Part shown: positions 1-13,400 of the stretch, in pieces | Layout: every line of letters starts with the position of its first letter | Position numbering within the stretch: position 1 is the stretch's first letter | Source of the DNA: Saccharomyces uvarum | Lineage: Eukaryota > Ascomycota > Saccharomycetes > Saccharomycetales > Saccharomycetaceae | DNA: 64,000 bases | Direction of reading: 5' to 3' | Assembly: GCA_947243795.1 (NCBI GenBank) | Contig: OX365934.1 | Location: forward strand, 124,001-188,000 | Notes under the pieces: generated by a model | The model's input: the letters and a program-made list of their open reading frames with translations, nothing else | Told to the model about the DNA's origin: nothing | Database searches by the model: none | Translations under genes and position numbers: made by a program

Positions 1-119
1 TGTGCCTGATGTGGTCCGTGGCGGCCGTCGCATGGGTCACCAAGAGCAAGAACGCCATCGAGATATACCCGCTGGCTCTGTGCCTCTTCGGCATGGCCTG
101 GCTCTCCACTATTCTATAG
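1..119 (+). CDS. YIP4: YIP4 (YGL198W), C-terminal end only
   Basis: An open frame enters from the left edge (first full codon at base 3) and stops at TAG 117-119, giving about 38 residues. It is hydrophobic, with a probable last transmembrane segment ending in WLSTIL at the extreme C-terminus. This fits the tail of a Yip1-family protein, a multi-span Golgi/ER membrane protein that interacts with Rab GTPases. The call rests mainly on position: it lies immediately upstream of MDS3 on the same strand, where S. cerevisiae has YIP4. Codon use is noticeably GC-rich here compared with the next genes. The rest of the gene is outside the window, so no domain can be checked. Confidence 0.8.
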   Translation, partial: CLMWSVAAVAWVTKSKNAIEIYPLALCLFGMAWLSTIL

Positions 120-555
120 CATGAACTAAGTATATATACCTACCTACTACGCAAATACCATAGACAGATAACTTTTGGCTCATCTCGCGAGCCACGGCAG
201 CGATTTTTGGCCAAAGAAAAAAAATCTGCCAGGGGGCGGCGTGAGGCTAAGGCTGACTCCGTGCAAGAAAATATCAGAGCAAGATTATGCCCTTGACAGT
301 TGACAACCGCAGAGGCGTTGACAGTAGAGGTCAAGACTTTGTTTTCACTTCACGGCGCACGTCACCCCAATTGTCTACACGCCACACAGGTTTGTTCTGT
401 AAGACCCTCCCATCCGAGCCGATAACCACCTTGCAAGCATCCATAGAAAAGGCAGTTTAACGACTTTTCAGATTAAGTAAGCATACTGCTTCTATATAGT
501 ATAGCGTACGTGCGAACTCAAGAAAAGTAACAATCGGCACCTGCTTCAGCGTAGT
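120..555. other. YIP4-MDS3 intergenic region
   Basis: This stretch holds the YIP4 3' flank and the MDS3 promoter. A TATA-like run (tatatagtatagc) lies near 493-505, about 50-60 bases before the MDS3 ATG. A short minus-strand frame at 140-334 has no recognisable content and I take it as chance. I see no RNA gene or repeat. Confidence 0.5.
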
Positions 556-3500
556 ATGCCTTTATTGCAGCCATCCACTTGCTTTTGCTACCCGCTGAAA
601 CTACCTCCACCACCGCTACCCACCGATCCCAACGAGCTGGACGAATGCGCCAGGAGAAGACTGACGCTGGACTACAGGACGGGCTCAGCTGTAACGCTGA
701 CGAGGTCCAATATCTTCGTGCATGGCGGTCTGACCATTCCGCTGAATCTGCCTGTTATAAACTCTATGCAATTACAGAAGGAGCTTATCCTGTTCTTTGC
801 CAAGGAGAAAAACAATGGGAGTTCTTTTAAGAATCTAAACGAATGGATAAGTAAAGAGACCTTTTTCTTAGACCTGATGTCCAGGACCTGGTACAGAGTG
901 AAAACGTCTTTTGACGAGAAGACAGAGGAACTACAGAAGGGGGGCGGCAACGCCGCTTCCAAGCCAGATTCAGGCATGCAGGACATCCCTGTGGGAATTA
1001 AGAGAACCGACTCCCTCGAATCTCCCCTCAAGGAAAGACTGTTGCATTCCCTATGCTACTTAGACGGCTGTTTGTATATATTCGGTGGTCTAACCGTGTC
1101 CCCGCAAAGCGGGTATGAGTTGATTGCCACTAATGAACTGTGGAGATTAGACTTGAACACCAAAAAATGGTCGCTGTTAAGCAAAGACCCTCAAATAACA
1201 AGAAGGTTCAACCATAACATGCATGTGAAAAACGAAAATAATGACGGTAGAGACACAAAGCTAATAATAGTGGGCGGGCTTAATAACATGGACCAACCGG
1301 TCAGGAAAATAGACATTTACAACATCTCACAGAATTGCTGGCAGTCCGAGACAATTCCCAGACAACCGATGGAAATCACCACTAATGTTAATGGGAAGCC
1401 TGTAGCGTTGGCCAAAGATCAAAATTTCTCCATCCTGGTGGAGAACAACGAAGCTAATGTCCCTGCATTGGCATTTTACATGCGAAGTGACCAAATAGAC
1501 GAAACCATGGGCAAGGATAACTCGAAAACGAAAAACCACTCACCCATAGTGGCATTGCCCCTATTGTCTGATTCGCAAGGCATTCGAATGCCTTCGAACC
1601 CCTCCCTACCGAAAAAGCTATTAAATGTTCCCTACGAGTTGTTGGCGCCAACAGGCGACTATTTCGGGTTCAATATTGTGATAGGTGGGTTCCATCCGAA
1701 CTACGAGTCTTCCAATTTCCACTGCTTCATATACGACATCAATTCAGGGAAGTGGTCGCGTGTGGCTGCTGCTTGTCCAGATTGTGATATCAACAGACAT
1801 CGGTTCTGGAGAGTGTTTGTATGGAAGTCACACCACCAGACTGTTCTGTTAGGTACCAAGACCGACGATTATTATTCTCCGAGTGTACAAAGATTCGACC
1901 ATCTTTCTACTTTTGGTCTACCCCTGATAAATATTTTCAACAAGACAATACAACTACCGCATCACAGAATATCAGCTTCGTCTTTGCCCATACCGATAGA
2001 GAACATGGCAAAGCATACTGACACGCCATTGAGGAAATTAAGCTTCACCTCGTCGGCTACTTCCCAATTTGAAAGTTACATTAGATATATTGCCCCTCCC
2101 TTGGAAATGTCATCCATCCAATCGGTGTTCCCACCCTATGCCATGGTCCTAGGTAAAGATGCATTGGAAATTTACGGGAAACCTTTATCCGATTTTGAAT
2201 TTATTACTAGTGAAGGCGATTCCATTGGTATTCCATGCTATTTATTGAGGAAAAGATGGGGTCGCTATTTCGATATGCTCTTATCTCAAAGTTATACAAA
2301 AGTTTGTGCTGATTATGAAACCACTGGAACGCAATCCACACTAATTAAATTTTCTCCACATTCGTCTAGAAATAGTTCTAAAGCGGTGAGGCCAGAAGGC
2401 AGACTTTCTTCATCAGGTTCACTGGAAAATTACTTTGAAAAGAATTTCCCTATATTTGCAAGAACAAGTGTCGCTGAGACTCAAAGTAGTCGTCCTCAAG
2501 TAGTAAACATAGACATGAAACTTTCGAAAACATCTAGTGCACCGGATGAATTGAGCTCTTCCGAATCTTCCGATCTATACTCAACACCACATTTCCAACA
2601 TAATACTGATGAAGACGATGATGAAGACCCTGTTTCTCCAAAGCCTGTATCGAAATCGAACAGTATTTATAGACCAATTAGGAAAACAGAAAGTTCGTCT
2701 ACAACTAGCTCCTCAAATGGTATGGTATTTAGAGTCCCTTTCAAAGAAAAAGCAGCAGTAATGTCAAATACAGAAGCTCTCTTGGAATCGAACCTTTCAC
2801 TTCAAGAATTGAGCAGAAGGAGATCATCATTGATGAGTATCCCCTCTGGCGAGCTTATGAGATCATCTATATCCGAGGCGGAACATCACCGTCGCGCATC
2901 ACATCCTATAACTTCATTACCAGTCTTAGAGGATGAGGAACCATCGAGCGGAAAACAACAGCAACAGCAGAGTTCACAAACCTATCCTCATAGTCATTTG
3001 TCTCCCCGGAGATTTTCGAGAAGTGCAAGAAGTTCGATTTCTTACGTTAGTTCCACTTCTGATAGGCGTGGCAACTCAATCTCTAGCAGAAGTACAAGCG
3101 AAAGCTTTGGAACGCCACCGGTTTTAGGCGTTTTGAATGTACCATTGCCACCCCAAACCAAAGAACCTAAAGAGCCCCCGCCGCCATGTCCCGGAGCAAG
3201 TACTAGTTCCAACTCAAGGCGAAGCCATACCTTAACGGACTACATGCATTCCAACAAGGCTAGCCCCTTCTCTTCCCGTAGGTCATCACATGTCAGTAGA
3301 CGTTCGAGCACACCGGAAACTGAGAATGCATTTTCTGGTACACCAAGGGCGTCCTTAGATAGTCAAATATTAGGGAAGCCCCTAAAAGACGGCTCTACAT
3401 CACAGTACACACAATCGAGATTGAACTCTTTTCCGAAACCAAATGAAACATTGCAAACCCCCACGTCATCAAATAATGAATGGGGCCGCCAATCAGTTGC

Positions 3501-5007
3501 TTCAAATACAGATAGTTTCGATAGTATGCAATCCAATTTTGCCTTGGAATTAGAACCGCTATTAACCCCAAGATCATTATACATGCCTTGGCCAACTTCC
3601 TCAGTTAGAGCGTTTGCCGAATTTTTTTATACGGGGCAAGTAAACAGCAAATGGATTTTGGCACCAGTCGCTCTTGATTTATTAGTAATGGCTAAAATAT
3701 ATGAAATACCATTACTTTATAAGTTAATCCTCGAAGTACTGTATTCAATTCTGGCAAAAAAAGAGGAAAGTTTATCCTTAACATGCACTTCATTAATGGA
3801 ATCCTTCCAAACCAAAGTTCTTAATCACTATAAAGGTGATGAGGAAAAAACGAAGAATCATCTGGCTTCAAGCGAAAATTATCAAGAACTTCTTAAATTG
3901 AAATCATCATTAGAGAATATAGATAATGGGTATTACGACCCAGATTTGCTGCGCAAACAATCCAGAACACACTCTTCAAGTACGCAAGAAAGCAGCGGTA
4001 GCGGAAACGGCGAGAAATCTGCAACCGGTGGTGACTCATTGGACAGTTCTTCAAGCAATGTTCCTACTGTCTTTGCTGGGGGACCTAGAGATAGTCATAA
4101 TTCTATCGGTTCCATTGGTTTTCCAAATAGTATGAATATACAGGGCTCAAGGAGATCTACTTCTGGATTTTCTCCACGTGTTAAGATGAAGTCAAGTTTG
4201 AGCAAAGAAATAGATCCAAAATCGTTTTATGACGAATATAAGGCAAAAGAGTGTAATGGCTTTGACGATAATGATGACCAACAAACGAATATCGGAAGCT
4301 TTAATCTTAATCTGTTTGATATGAATTATGATTCCATCAGCAGTAGCAGTACTAATAGCGTTAGCAGTAGTGATCTAGAAGAAAAAGAAGAACAGGAACA
4401 ACTTCAAGATTTATCAGAGATAGAAAGGGAAGATTCTGCTGAAATTTTGGACGCAAGGGTTCAAAGCAAGGAAAGCAATAAAACGATGAAGGATGCGCCA
4501 AAAGATAAGAAATATGGCTACCCATTACAAGAAAAAAACAATGGCTTAAAGCCCAAAGAAGTCAAAGATGATAAAGAGGAAGAGGAAGAATTTGATTTCG
4601 GCTTGGGAATGCTTTCACTTAATAAAATAAAAAGGGAAGCTAAGCATGTCGACAAAATAGACGACTCTGTAGACCCCTTATTCAAATCGTCTGTTCCACA
4701 GAGTCCAATTCGAACGTATGGGTCTGCCACAAGAGCTAGTTCAGCCTCTGGAAAGCCATATAGAGATACTCGGTCCTTTAATGCGATCACTGTCTTGACA
4801 CTAGAAAATATGGCATCTGCAAATGCATTGCCTCCAGTCGATTATGTCATAAAATCGATTTACAGAACCACTGTGTTAGTTAATGATATTCGATTGATGG
4901 TTCGCTGTATGGATTGCATTGAATTGTCTAAAAATCTAAGAATAGCCAAAAAGAAAGCCCTCGAAGACATTTCTAAATTGAAAGCTATTCCAAAACCATC
5001 TCCGTAG
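556..5007 (+). CDS. MDS3: MDS3, Kelch/BTB-like regulator of pH response and TOR-linked growth
   Basis: The product is 1483 residues (about 1487 in S. cerevisiae). The N-terminal 400 residues contain Kelch-type beta-propeller blades marked by double-glycine strands such as VHGGLTIP (about residue 52), YIFGGLTV (about 175) and IIVGGLNN (about 235). A BTB-like first half begins near residue 535 (ALEIYGKPL) and its second half ([15 protein letters not shown]) near residue 1010. Between them lie roughly 450 residues of Ser-rich, low-complexity sequence. The extreme C-terminus from about residue 1420 is again ordered in appearance. In yeast, Mds3 and its paralogue Pmd1 act in pH signalling and negatively regulate early meiotic gene expression, with links to TOR. 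The ATG at 556 is the first in frame and gives the expected length. Confidence 0.96.
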   Translation: MPLLQPSTCFCYPLKLPPPPLPTDPNELDECARRRLTLDYRTGSAVTLTRSNIFVHGGLTIPLNLPVINSMQLQKELILFFAKEKNNGSSFKNLNEWISKETFFLDLMSRTWYRVKTSFDEKTEELQKGGGNAASKPDSGMQDIPVGIKRTDSLESPLKERLLHSLCYLDGCLYIFGGLTVSPQSGYELIATNELWRLDLNTKKWSLLSKDPQITRRFNHNMHVKNENNDGRDTKLIIVGGLNNMDQPVRKIDIYNISQNCWQSETIPRQPMEITTNVNGKPVALAKDQNFSILVENNEANVPALAFYMRSDQIDETMGKDNSKTKNHSPIVALPLLSDSQGIRMPSNPSLPKKLLNVPYELLAPTGDYFGFNIVIGGFHPNYESSNFHCFIYDINSGKWSRVAAACPDCDINRHRFWRVFVWKSHHQTVLLGTKTDDYYSPSVQRFDHLSTFGLPLINIFNKTIQLPHHRISASSLPIPIENMAKHTDTPLRKLSFTSSATSQFESYIRYIAPPLEMSSIQSVFPPYAMVLGKDALEIYGKPLSDFEFITSEGDSIGIPCYLLRKRWGRYFDMLLSQSYTKVCADYETTGTQSTLIKFSPHSSRNSSKAVRPEGRLSSSGSLENYFEKNFPIFARTSVAETQSSRPQVVNIDMKLSKTSSAPDELSSSESSDLYSTPHFQHNTDEDDDEDPVSPKPVSKSNSIYRPIRKTESSSTTSSSNGMVFRVPFKEKAAVMSNTEALLESNLSLQELSRRRSSLMSIPSGELMRSSISEAEHHRRASHPITSLPVLEDEEPSSGKQQQQQSSQTYPHSHLSPRRFSRSARSSISYVSSTSDRRGNSISSRSTSESFGTPPVLGVLNVPLPPQTKEPKEPPPPCPGASTSSNSRRSHTLTDYMHSNKASPFSSRRSSHVSRRSSTPETENAFSGTPRASLDSQILGKPLKDGSTSQYTQSRLNSFPKPNETLQTPTSSNNEWGRQSVASNTDSFDSMQSNFALELEPLLTPRSLYMPWPTSSVRAFAEFFYTGQVNSKWILAPVALDLLVMAKIYEIPLLYKLILEVLYSILAKKEESLSLTCTSLMESFQTKVLNHYKGDEEKTKNHLASSENYQELLKLKSSLENIDNGYYDPDLLRKQSRTHSSSTQESSGSGNGEKSATGGDSLDSSSSNVPTVFAGGPRDSHNSIGSIGFPNSMNIQGSRRSTSGFSPRVKMKSSLSKEIDPKSFYDEYKAKECNGFDDNDDQQTNIGSFNLNLFDMNYDSISSSSTNSVSSSDLEEKEEQEQLQDLSEIEREDSAEILDARVQSKESNKTMKDAPKDKKYGYPLQEKNNGLKPKEVKDDKEEEEEFDFGLGMLSLNKIKREAKHVDKIDDSVDPLFKSSVPQSPIRTYGSATRASSASGKPYRDTRSFNAITVLTLENMASANALPPVDYVIKSIYRTTVLVNDIRLMVRCMDCIELSKNLRIAKKKALEDISKLKAIPKPSP

Positions 5008-5747
5008 ATTACTGTTTACAGGCTGGCTTTTATGCATTTCTGAAGCCTCAGAACATGAGGAGGTACTTTTGAATAACCTTACAAGGATCCAACTATTACA
5101 AACGGCAATTTTTCCCTGTCTTACAAAGTTTTGAAATAGTCGGCACCAATGCTGTCTATAACAGCATATGTCACTTTTTAGCATACTGCCGCGCGAGGAT
5201 ATATAACTAAATATTTGTATATATCATCAATCCAGGTTGCATTCGACGTATTTATTAATGGAAGAATTTGTCGTTCCATCGCCACTTTTACCCATATGTG
5301 TTTCCATCAGTCGCCATTCTATGATTGTAATTTGAGGTTACCATTATCTTGGCCCGCATATGTGCCATTTATAAATGAGATGGCCCAAGTGACCCATAAC
5401 CATTCTGATCCAGAAAATGATCCACAACTTTGGTGCTAATGTGGGTATTAACTATACGTAGGAAAAAGTATATGCTAATGCCGAGACAAAAAATTTACCA
5501 AGGCAACTTTTTAGATCGGACTGAAATTCTTCGGGGGTTGACTAGACGGACTTAAATCCCTCTCGGAACTATAGATTGATTGATTGTATAATGCTAATCT
5601 TTTCGTATCAACAATCACTTCTTGATCTTTGGCTCGATTTATAATCAAAAGTGCATCGGATACACAGAGAAACCAAATTTGTGCTATAGAATACAGTCGT
5701 GTCTGGTGAGGAAATAAAATCGTCATATTTAAGAAGAATAGATATAA
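5008..5747. other. MDS3-DSD1 intergenic region
   Basis: This 740-base gap holds the MDS3 3' flank and the DSD1 promoter. A 74-codon plus-strand frame at 5215-5439 has no recognisable domain and biased composition, so I do not call it a gene. AT-rich stretches occur near 5200-5225 (tatataactaaatatttg). No RNA gene, repeat or mobile element is visible. Confidence 0.5.
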
Positions 5748-7034
5748 ATGAGTGATATTTTGTCTCAATATAAGGGATGCTCAATCGAAGATTTACCCAC
5801 GCCCAGCTTTATTATCGATGAAGAAAAATTTGATCGAAATTGTACAGCAATGCTGAACAATGTTGAGAGCCTGAGCCAACAATCCGGACTACCAATCAAG
5901 TTTCGTGCTCATGTGAAGACTCATAAAACGGCAAAGGGCACTTTGAAGCAATTGGGCCATGGTCTACCATTAGCTAAACGTACTACAAGAGCTATCTTAG
6001 TCTCTACTTTAAAGGAAGCAGTCGAACTTTTAGATTACCAGGATAGACAGTGCTTGGATTACATCGATGATATATCATACAGCTTACCTTGTTGTGTTCC
6101 CGAGTTTATTCCTCTTTTGAGCAATTTGTCAAGAAGAGTGGATAATTTACAAGTCTTTGTGGATAACATCGAGCATTTAGAAAACTTAAGAAATTTTGGG
6201 AGACCTGTTTCGGGCAAGAAATGGTCAATATTTATCAAAGTTGATATGGGGACCCATAGAGCAGGCCTTGCTTACGACTCTTCCGAATTTTTGAATCTTT
6301 TGAAAAAATTGGCTTCACCAGAAATCAAAGAAGTCGTCGAACTATATGGATTCTACGCACATGCGGGACATAGCTACTCTTCAACCACGATCAATGATAC
6401 TCAGGCCCTTTTGATTGAAGAAATAAAGGCAGTAAATAAGGCTACCCAGGCCATGTGTTCTGTAGATTCGGAATTTGATGCCTCAAACTTAACCTTGTCT
6501 GTAGGGGCTACACCAACTTCAAATTCGTTGAAGCTCGATAATAAAAGTTCCCTTATCAAATTAATAACCGAGGAACTAATCGGTAAACTTGAGATACATT
6601 GCGGTAATTACTGTATGTATGACCTGCAACAGGTGGCAACAGGATGTGTCCAAGATTATGAAATAGCCGGTTTTGTACTAGGAACAGTACTATCATCGTA
6701 TCCTTCGAGAGGTGAAATGTTAAGTAATACAGGTGTGATGAGTCTAACAAGGGAAGCGTCCTCGATAAAAGGGTTTGGCATTTGCGTGGATTTGCAACAA
6801 GTCTTAAAGTTCAAGGAGTATAGTAGAGAATGGTATGTTGCTAGGGTTTCCCAAGAGCATGGTATTTTGAAGCCAACAAGAAGTTGGAATGAAACCACTC
6901 CATTAAGCTTAGGCACTAAATTCGCTATTCTTCCTCAACATGCATGCATAACAATGGGCCAATTTGAATATTATTTTGTTGTTAATAGCGAAGGTGTTGT
7001 CACCGATGTTTGGGCACCTTTCCAGAAATGGTGA
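5748..7034 (+). CDS. DSD1: DSD1, D-serine dehydratase (PLP and zinc dependent)
   Basis: The product is 428 residues, identical in length to S. cerevisiae Dsd1. It converts D-serine to pyruvate and ammonia and so detoxifies D-serine. It belongs to the eukaryotic fold-type III PLP family, related to alanine racemase. The PLP lysine is K57 in AHVKTHK. The zinc ligands of the family are present as H398 and C400 in PQHACITMGQ. The intervening YAHAGHSY and HCGNYCMYD segments are typical of the active-site barrel. The ATG at 5748 is chosen because it yields the MSDILSQYKG start expected for the family. The gene is monocistronic, between MDS3 and GCN1 on the same strand. Confidence 0.96.
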   Translation: MSDILSQYKGCSIEDLPTPSFIIDEEKFDRNCTAMLNNVESLSQQSGLPIKFRAHVKTHKTAKGTLKQLGHGLPLAKRTTRAILVSTLKEAVELLDYQDRQCLDYIDDISYSLPCCVPEFIPLLSNLSRRVDNLQVFVDNIEHLENLRNFGRPVSGKKWSIFIKVDMGTHRAGLAYDSSEFLNLLKKLASPEIKEVVELYGFYAHAGHSYSSTTINDTQALLIEEIKAVNKATQAMCSVDSEFDASNLTLSVGATPTSNSLKLDNKSSLIKLITEELIGKLEIHCGNYCMYDLQQVATGCVQDYEIAGFVLGTVLSSYPSRGEMLSNTGVMSLTREASSIKGFGICVDLQQVLKFKEYSREWYVARVSQEHGILKPTRSWNETTPLSLGTKFAILPQHACITMGQFEYYFVVNSEGVVTDVWAPFQKW

Positions 7035-7411
7035 GTCTCTGATTATATTTATTTTGTATATTTTACTCAAAGTCTAATTTTCAGTTTTTGGAGCATTTCT
7101 ATATCTTTGTGCAATTGAGTTTTGTTTGTATTCCAGGTTTAGTATTAAAGGACACGCCAGGACGGTAATAAACACCTTTCGTATTATAAAACATAGCACT
7201 AAATTATCAATCGCTGTGCCATTCCGCCTGGCAACCTATTCACAATGGCACTATCACGACGCAAGTTGACCTTGTCGAACTATCACTTGACACGAATGAA
7301 AAATTTGAATAATGCAAAATGCTTCGAAAAGATGAAGAGTTTGGGTTGATATATCTAAGTAGACCATCCAAGCAAACAAAGCTCTAACTGACACTACCAA
7401 CCCCTACAGTG
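7035..7411. other. DSD1-GCN1 intergenic region
   Basis: This 377-base gap contains the DSD1 3' flank and the GCN1 promoter and leader. I see no additional gene, RNA or repeat in it. Confidence 0.5.
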
Positions 7412-10400
7412 ATGACAGCTACCTTAAACTGGGCGGATATATCCCCTGTTTTAGGAAAGGGCACCCGCGAATCACTTGTGTCTAAAAGAGTACCTTTTTT
7501 GCAAGATATATCACAGCTAGTTCGTCAAGAAACATTGGAGAAGCCTCAATTATCTGAAATTGCTTCTGTTTTACTAAATACGTTTGTGGTTTATGAAGAC
7601 ACAAAATCTAAAAGTTTGGTGACCTCAATATTGCTTGACATTTTGAGACTAGAACCATGTCTTCTAGAAAACTTTGTCCAATTCATTTCTGGTGTCGTCA
7701 CCAGTAATCCGGCTACCAAGGCTGCCACAGATTACCTTAACTTGTTAGACTGGATCAATTCATTGCTGGTTTTTGTTTCGCGTAGTTCATCTTTACCTGA
7801 AGAATTCATTCCAAAATTGTTGGTCGCCCATTCCTACGCAACATTTGGTGTTGAAACAATTCTTGATAACCAGGAAGATAGCAAGAAATCTCAAGATAAA
7901 CAAAATCAACACAGAAAAAGAATCCGCCAATGCATTTTCCAATCGACTGTGAAGACGTTTCTTAAATGCTTGAAAGACAATGACGATTGCCTTTCTTACC
8001 TACAAACTGTAACTAAAACTCTACTTCAAGAGCACTCTAAGCTAAAGATAACCAGTGTTGGTATGGTTTTGATAATGGGTGGCTTAACTCAAACTACGCT
8101 TCAATTATTGTCGAGGCAACCAGTTCTTTACTCTGACTTGAAGGAAAATTCAGTGGAGAAGTTTTGCGAATATTTGGGCAGAGAAGTTTTTTTGGGGAAG
8201 AATCCACCATCTCCATTTTGCTTAGAAGTTAGTTTGAAACCTTTCCTAAGGGAATTTGTTTTGCAAGACTTGTTTACCACATTTTTTGTCCCCAATATTG
8301 AAAAAGCAATTTTAAGATCTCCCGAAGTTGGCTTTTCAACTTTATCTGAGCTATACGCCGGTGTTTCCACAGAGAAGGTAAATCTTTTGAGTGTCTTTAC
8401 TTCCTCCAAGCTACTTAACCAATCCTTCTCGGCATTAAAAAGCTCAAAAGAAACAGTTAAAAGCATCTCGCTTCATTCCGTGATAACCCTACTGAGAAAG
8501 GTTTCAAAGAGTGGAACTAGCTCGGAAGACTTAATGAAAGTTGTCGATGAAATTTTCAAGAACATTAAGTCAAATTTAAACGCTGATTATAAGTCAATGA
8601 TTTCCAAAATCCTCATAGAAATACCCTTAACACACCGTGAGGTCTCCGAAAAAATCTGTAAAGGCTTATTTCCATATATTTCTAAAGAAGGTAACGAAGC
8701 AGCTTTGGCCCCAATGCTGAATGCTTTTTTCATTCATTATTTCAGTTTAGCTGAATCCATCGAAGAATTTAACAAGATTATATCAGCTGGTTTTACGGAT
8801 AAGAAACCAGCTTTGAAAAAATGCTGGTTTGCTTCTTTTTTGAACAATTCTAATACTGCCTCTGAACAAGTTCTTCTAGACTTTATAGACGGTTGTTTGG
8901 AGTTTGTGAAGGACTCCATCACGCATTATCAAACACATGGGCATACAAGTATTTTAGCAACAATTGAATTCATAAACAAGATATTGACACTGAATAACAC
9001 TCAGCTAAATGATCGCATCATGCAGCTAATAGAAACCCTTCCTGCAGAAACTTGTATAGGTGATGCGATCTTGACTGCAACCCTGTCAACAGAACTTTCT
9101 ATTGAGAATCGTATTCACTCTGTAAATTTACTACAAGAATTGTTTTTCAAAAAGCCAGAGATTATTGGATTTGGTGTCATCAATGCCATCGAAAGGAGGA
9201 TGCGTGTACAAGAACTAGTGCCTCAGCAAAACATCTCGTGCAAACATATTACATCTGTACTACTGGCCATAACTACTGAGTTACCTGACAAGGAAGCTTT
9301 GACAAAGGTATTAGTTAACGCTCTCGTCATAGCTCAATGGAATATTTTTAATGTCAAAAATGGCTGGGCTGGATTAGTTTTACGAGCAAAGCTTGACCCA
9401 GCCGAAATTGTTAAACAAAACGCTAATGTTATTATCGACAAGATTAACATAGTCACTATGGATAATGAATGGATAGATACAATTTACGGCACATGTGCTT
9501 TACAAGCCGCTGCATATGCAGCATTTATTCAGCCCGCAGAGTTTACTCCGCTTCTTTGTAGGACTATCTCGATGGACTTAGAAACAGACGAATTATCACA
9601 ATTATCTGAAGAAGACATTGATATTTTCAACGGTGATGAAGGCGTTTTAGTGATTAATGTTTTAGAAGAAAGTATGAATAAGAAACTTTCTAACAAAAAC
9701 TCCAAAGAGTATGAAACCCTAATGTGGGAACAAAATATTAGGAATGAGCAAGCCAAGAAAAACATTAAAAAAATGTCAAAAGATGAGCAAGAGCTCGTTA
9801 ACAAACAATTGGCTAAAGAATCAGAAATTAGATTGCATGTTTCGGAAATTTTTACTCGTTTAAAGCGTGGAGTTAGGTTGGTTTCTGAACTCTCTAAAGC
9901 TGCTTGCCTGGTGGATAATGGTATTGCTACTTGGTTCCCATTGGCAGTCACGAGGTTCTTGCGTTTATGCTCAGAAAAGAATACTTCAAAACTAACAGAC
10001 GATGTAAATGAAGTCTTCTTGCAGCTTTCTCAAAATGTCTCCGACAGATTAGGCAACATCAGGCTTTTCCTTGGTTTAGCAACTTTGCGTGTACACAATG
10101 CTAAGAATGTCTCAGAAAATTATTTGCAAGAGCCATTGGTTGAAGCACTGTCAAGAGTTCTTTTCAGGATTAAGTTTGTCTCTAATCAAGCTGCCCTGGA
10201 CTCTATTAGTTTAACTTATATCTTACCATTGTTAATCAATGTTTTAGAGAAGGGTAAATCGGCGGCACTAAAGAACGCTGACAAGCCTGTTGTTAAAGCT
10301 GAATTCATTGAAGAAGACGAAGAAGAGGAGCATTTGTTATTAGCTATGGAAATTATTTCTGTGCATGCGGAAGCTTTTGTCGACCCATCCATCCCCAGAA

Positions 10401-13400
10401 TCTCTATTATTGAAGTTTTGTTATCACTTCTTTCTTTGCCATCAAAGGCAAAGATTGCCAAGGACTGCTTCAATGCTTTGTGTCAAAGCATATCCGTTGC
10501 TCCAAACCAAGAAGATCTCGATATAATGCTGTCAAACTTATTGTCACCTAATCAATTTGTTCGTTCAACAATATTGGAAACAATAGATAATGAATTTGAA
10601 CTGGAACCATTCTTGAAATACTCACCAGAAGTTTTCATTTGCAGATTTGATTCGGACTCTTCAAATCGCGAGACTGCTGATTTTATATGGGAATTTAACA
10701 AGTTTTCTATTAACGATGAACTAATGGAGAGCCTGCTTCCATTATTCAATCAAGATGATAGTGGTTTGAGATTATTTGTTGCTAACGCATATGCTTTTGG
10801 TGCGGTAACTATATCCACTTCAGAACATAGATCCCCAGACGTTTACTTGAATAGTTTAATGGACTTTTATAAGGAGAATGCCAAACCATTGGAGCCAATT
10901 CTTGACCAATTTGGTTTGATTCTTGTATCTGCTAATGAACAGAAGGATCCATGGCAAGGAAGAAGTACAACCGCAATTACATTGAAAATCATGGCCAAAG
11001 CTCTTTCTGCGGATGAGAATACCGTTGTTAACATTATAAAGTTTTTAGTCGATGACGGAGGCCTAGTTGACAGAGAGCCAATTGTTCGTCAAGAAATGAA
11101 AGAAGCTGGTGTTGAATTAATCACATTGCATGGCTCTCAAAAATCTGAAGAATTAATTCCATTTTTTGAAGAAGCGTTGAGCTCTAGTGCAAATAGTGCC
11201 TTAAAGGAAAATGTTATTATTCTTTATGGTACATTAGCAAGACATTTACAAGAAAGGGATGAAAGAATTCACACAATTATTGAAAGATTACTTTCCACTC
11301 TTGATACTCCTTCCACTGATATTCAACAAGCAGTATCGGCTTGTATAGCGCCATTGGTTTTCCAATTTAAACCGAAAGTTGGTGAATACTTGAATCTTTT
11401 AATGGAGAAACTATTAAACCCAACAGTCGCTGCTTCTATACGGAAAGGTGCTGCTTGGGGTATTGCAGGTTTGGTTAAAGGTTACGGTATTTCAGCTCTT
11501 TCAGAGTTTGATATAATCCGTAACCTCATCGAAGCTGCAGAAGACAAAAAAGAGCCAAAAAGACGCGAATCTGTCGGATACTGCTTTCAATATTTATCTC
11601 AATCGTTAGGAAAGTTCTTTGAACCATATGTGATCGAAATTCTACCAAATATCTTAAAAAACTTAGGTGATGCTGTTCCTGAAGTTAGAGATGCGACTGC
11701 TCGTGCAACAAAGGCAATAATGACTCATACTACCGGCTACGGTGTCAAAAAATTGATTCCAGTCGCTGTCTCTAATTTAGATGAAATTGCCTGGAGAACT
11801 AAAAGAGGTTCCGTCCAGTTACTAGGTAACATGGCCTACTTGGATCCTACCCAATTATCGGCTTCTTTATCTACCATTGTTCCTGAAATCGTTGGTGTTT
11901 TAAACGATTCTCATAAGGAAGTACGTAAGGCTGCTGATGAATCATTAAAAAGATTTGGTGAAGTTATCAGAAATCCTGAAATTCAAAAATTAGTCCCTAT
12001 TCTCCTGCAAGCCATTGGTGACCCAACCAAATACACAGAAGAAGCGTTGGATTCATTGATCCAAACTCAGTTTGTTCATTATATTGATGGTCCATCATTG
12101 GCATTAATCATTCACATTATCCATCGTGGTATGCATGATAGATCTGCTAACATTAAGAGAAAAGCATGTAAGATTGTTGGTAATATGGCCATTTTGGTTG
12201 ATACTAAGGACCTTGTTCCGTACTTGCAACAATTAATTGATGAAGTTGAGATTGCCATGGTTGATCCTGTTCCAAATACTAGGGCCACAGCGGCTCGTGC
12301 ATTAGGTGCGTTGGTAGAAAGGTTGGGTGAAGAGCAATTCCCAGAATTGATTCCTCGTCTATTGGATACTTTAAGTGACGAATCCAAATCAGGTGATCGT
12401 CTCGGTTCAGCCCAAGCTCTTGCCGAAGTTATTAGTGGTTTAGGATTGACTAAATTGGATGAAATGTTGCCAACTATTTTAGCTGGAGTTACTAACTTCC
12501 GCACTTATATTAGAGAAGGTTTCATGCCTTTGTTGCTTTTCCTTCCTGTTTGTTTTGGATCTCAATTTGCTTCATATATTAACCAAATTATTCAGCCTAT
12601 TCTTTCCGGGTTGGCTGATAATGACGAAAATATTCGTGATACCGCTTTGAAAGCAGGTAAGCTGATTGTTAAAAACTATGCTACGAAGGCCGTTGATCTA
12701 CTGTTGCCGGAGTTAGAAAGAGGTATGTTCGACGAAAATGACAGAATCCGTTTATCATCTGTTCAATTAACAGGTGAGTTATTGTTCCAAGTTACTGGTA
12801 TTTCTTCTAAGAACGAATTTTCTGAAGAAGATGGTGACCATAACGGTGAGTTCTCCGGTAAATTGGTTGATGTACTTGGCCAAGATCGTCGTGACAGAAT
12901 TTTGGCCGCATTATTTGTATGCAGAAACGATACCTCCGGTATTGTGCGCGCTACAACGGTGGATATTTGGAAGGCTTTGGTTCCGAATACTCCAAGAGCT
13001 GCCAAGGAAATTCTTCCAACATTGACCGGTATGATAGTTACTCATTTAGCTTCACCATCCAACACATTGCGTAACATTGCTGCTCAAACTTTGGGTGATC
13101 TTGTTCGTCGTGTTGGTAGTAATGCTTTATCGCAATTGTTGCCAAGTTTGGAGGAATCTCTATTAGAAACACCAAACCCAGATTCGAGACAAGGTGTTTG
13201 TATTGCTCTTCATGAATTAATTGAATCAGCTTCTGCTGAAACTATTTCACAATTCCAATCTATTATAGTGAACATAATTCGCATCGCCTTAATTGATGAA
13301 TCGGCTACTGTCAGACAAGCAGCCGCGCTATCGTTTGACGTATTCCAAGATGTTGTCGGAAAAACTGCTGTTGATGAGGTTTTACCATATTTGTTGCATA

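Noticed and set aside
140-334. 64-codon minus-strand frame before MDS3
   Set aside because: No recognisable content, in a promoter region, of a length expected by chance.
5215-5439. 74-codon plus-strand frame between MDS3 and DSD1
   Set aside because: No domain, signal or conservation I can point to; lies in A/T-rich flank.
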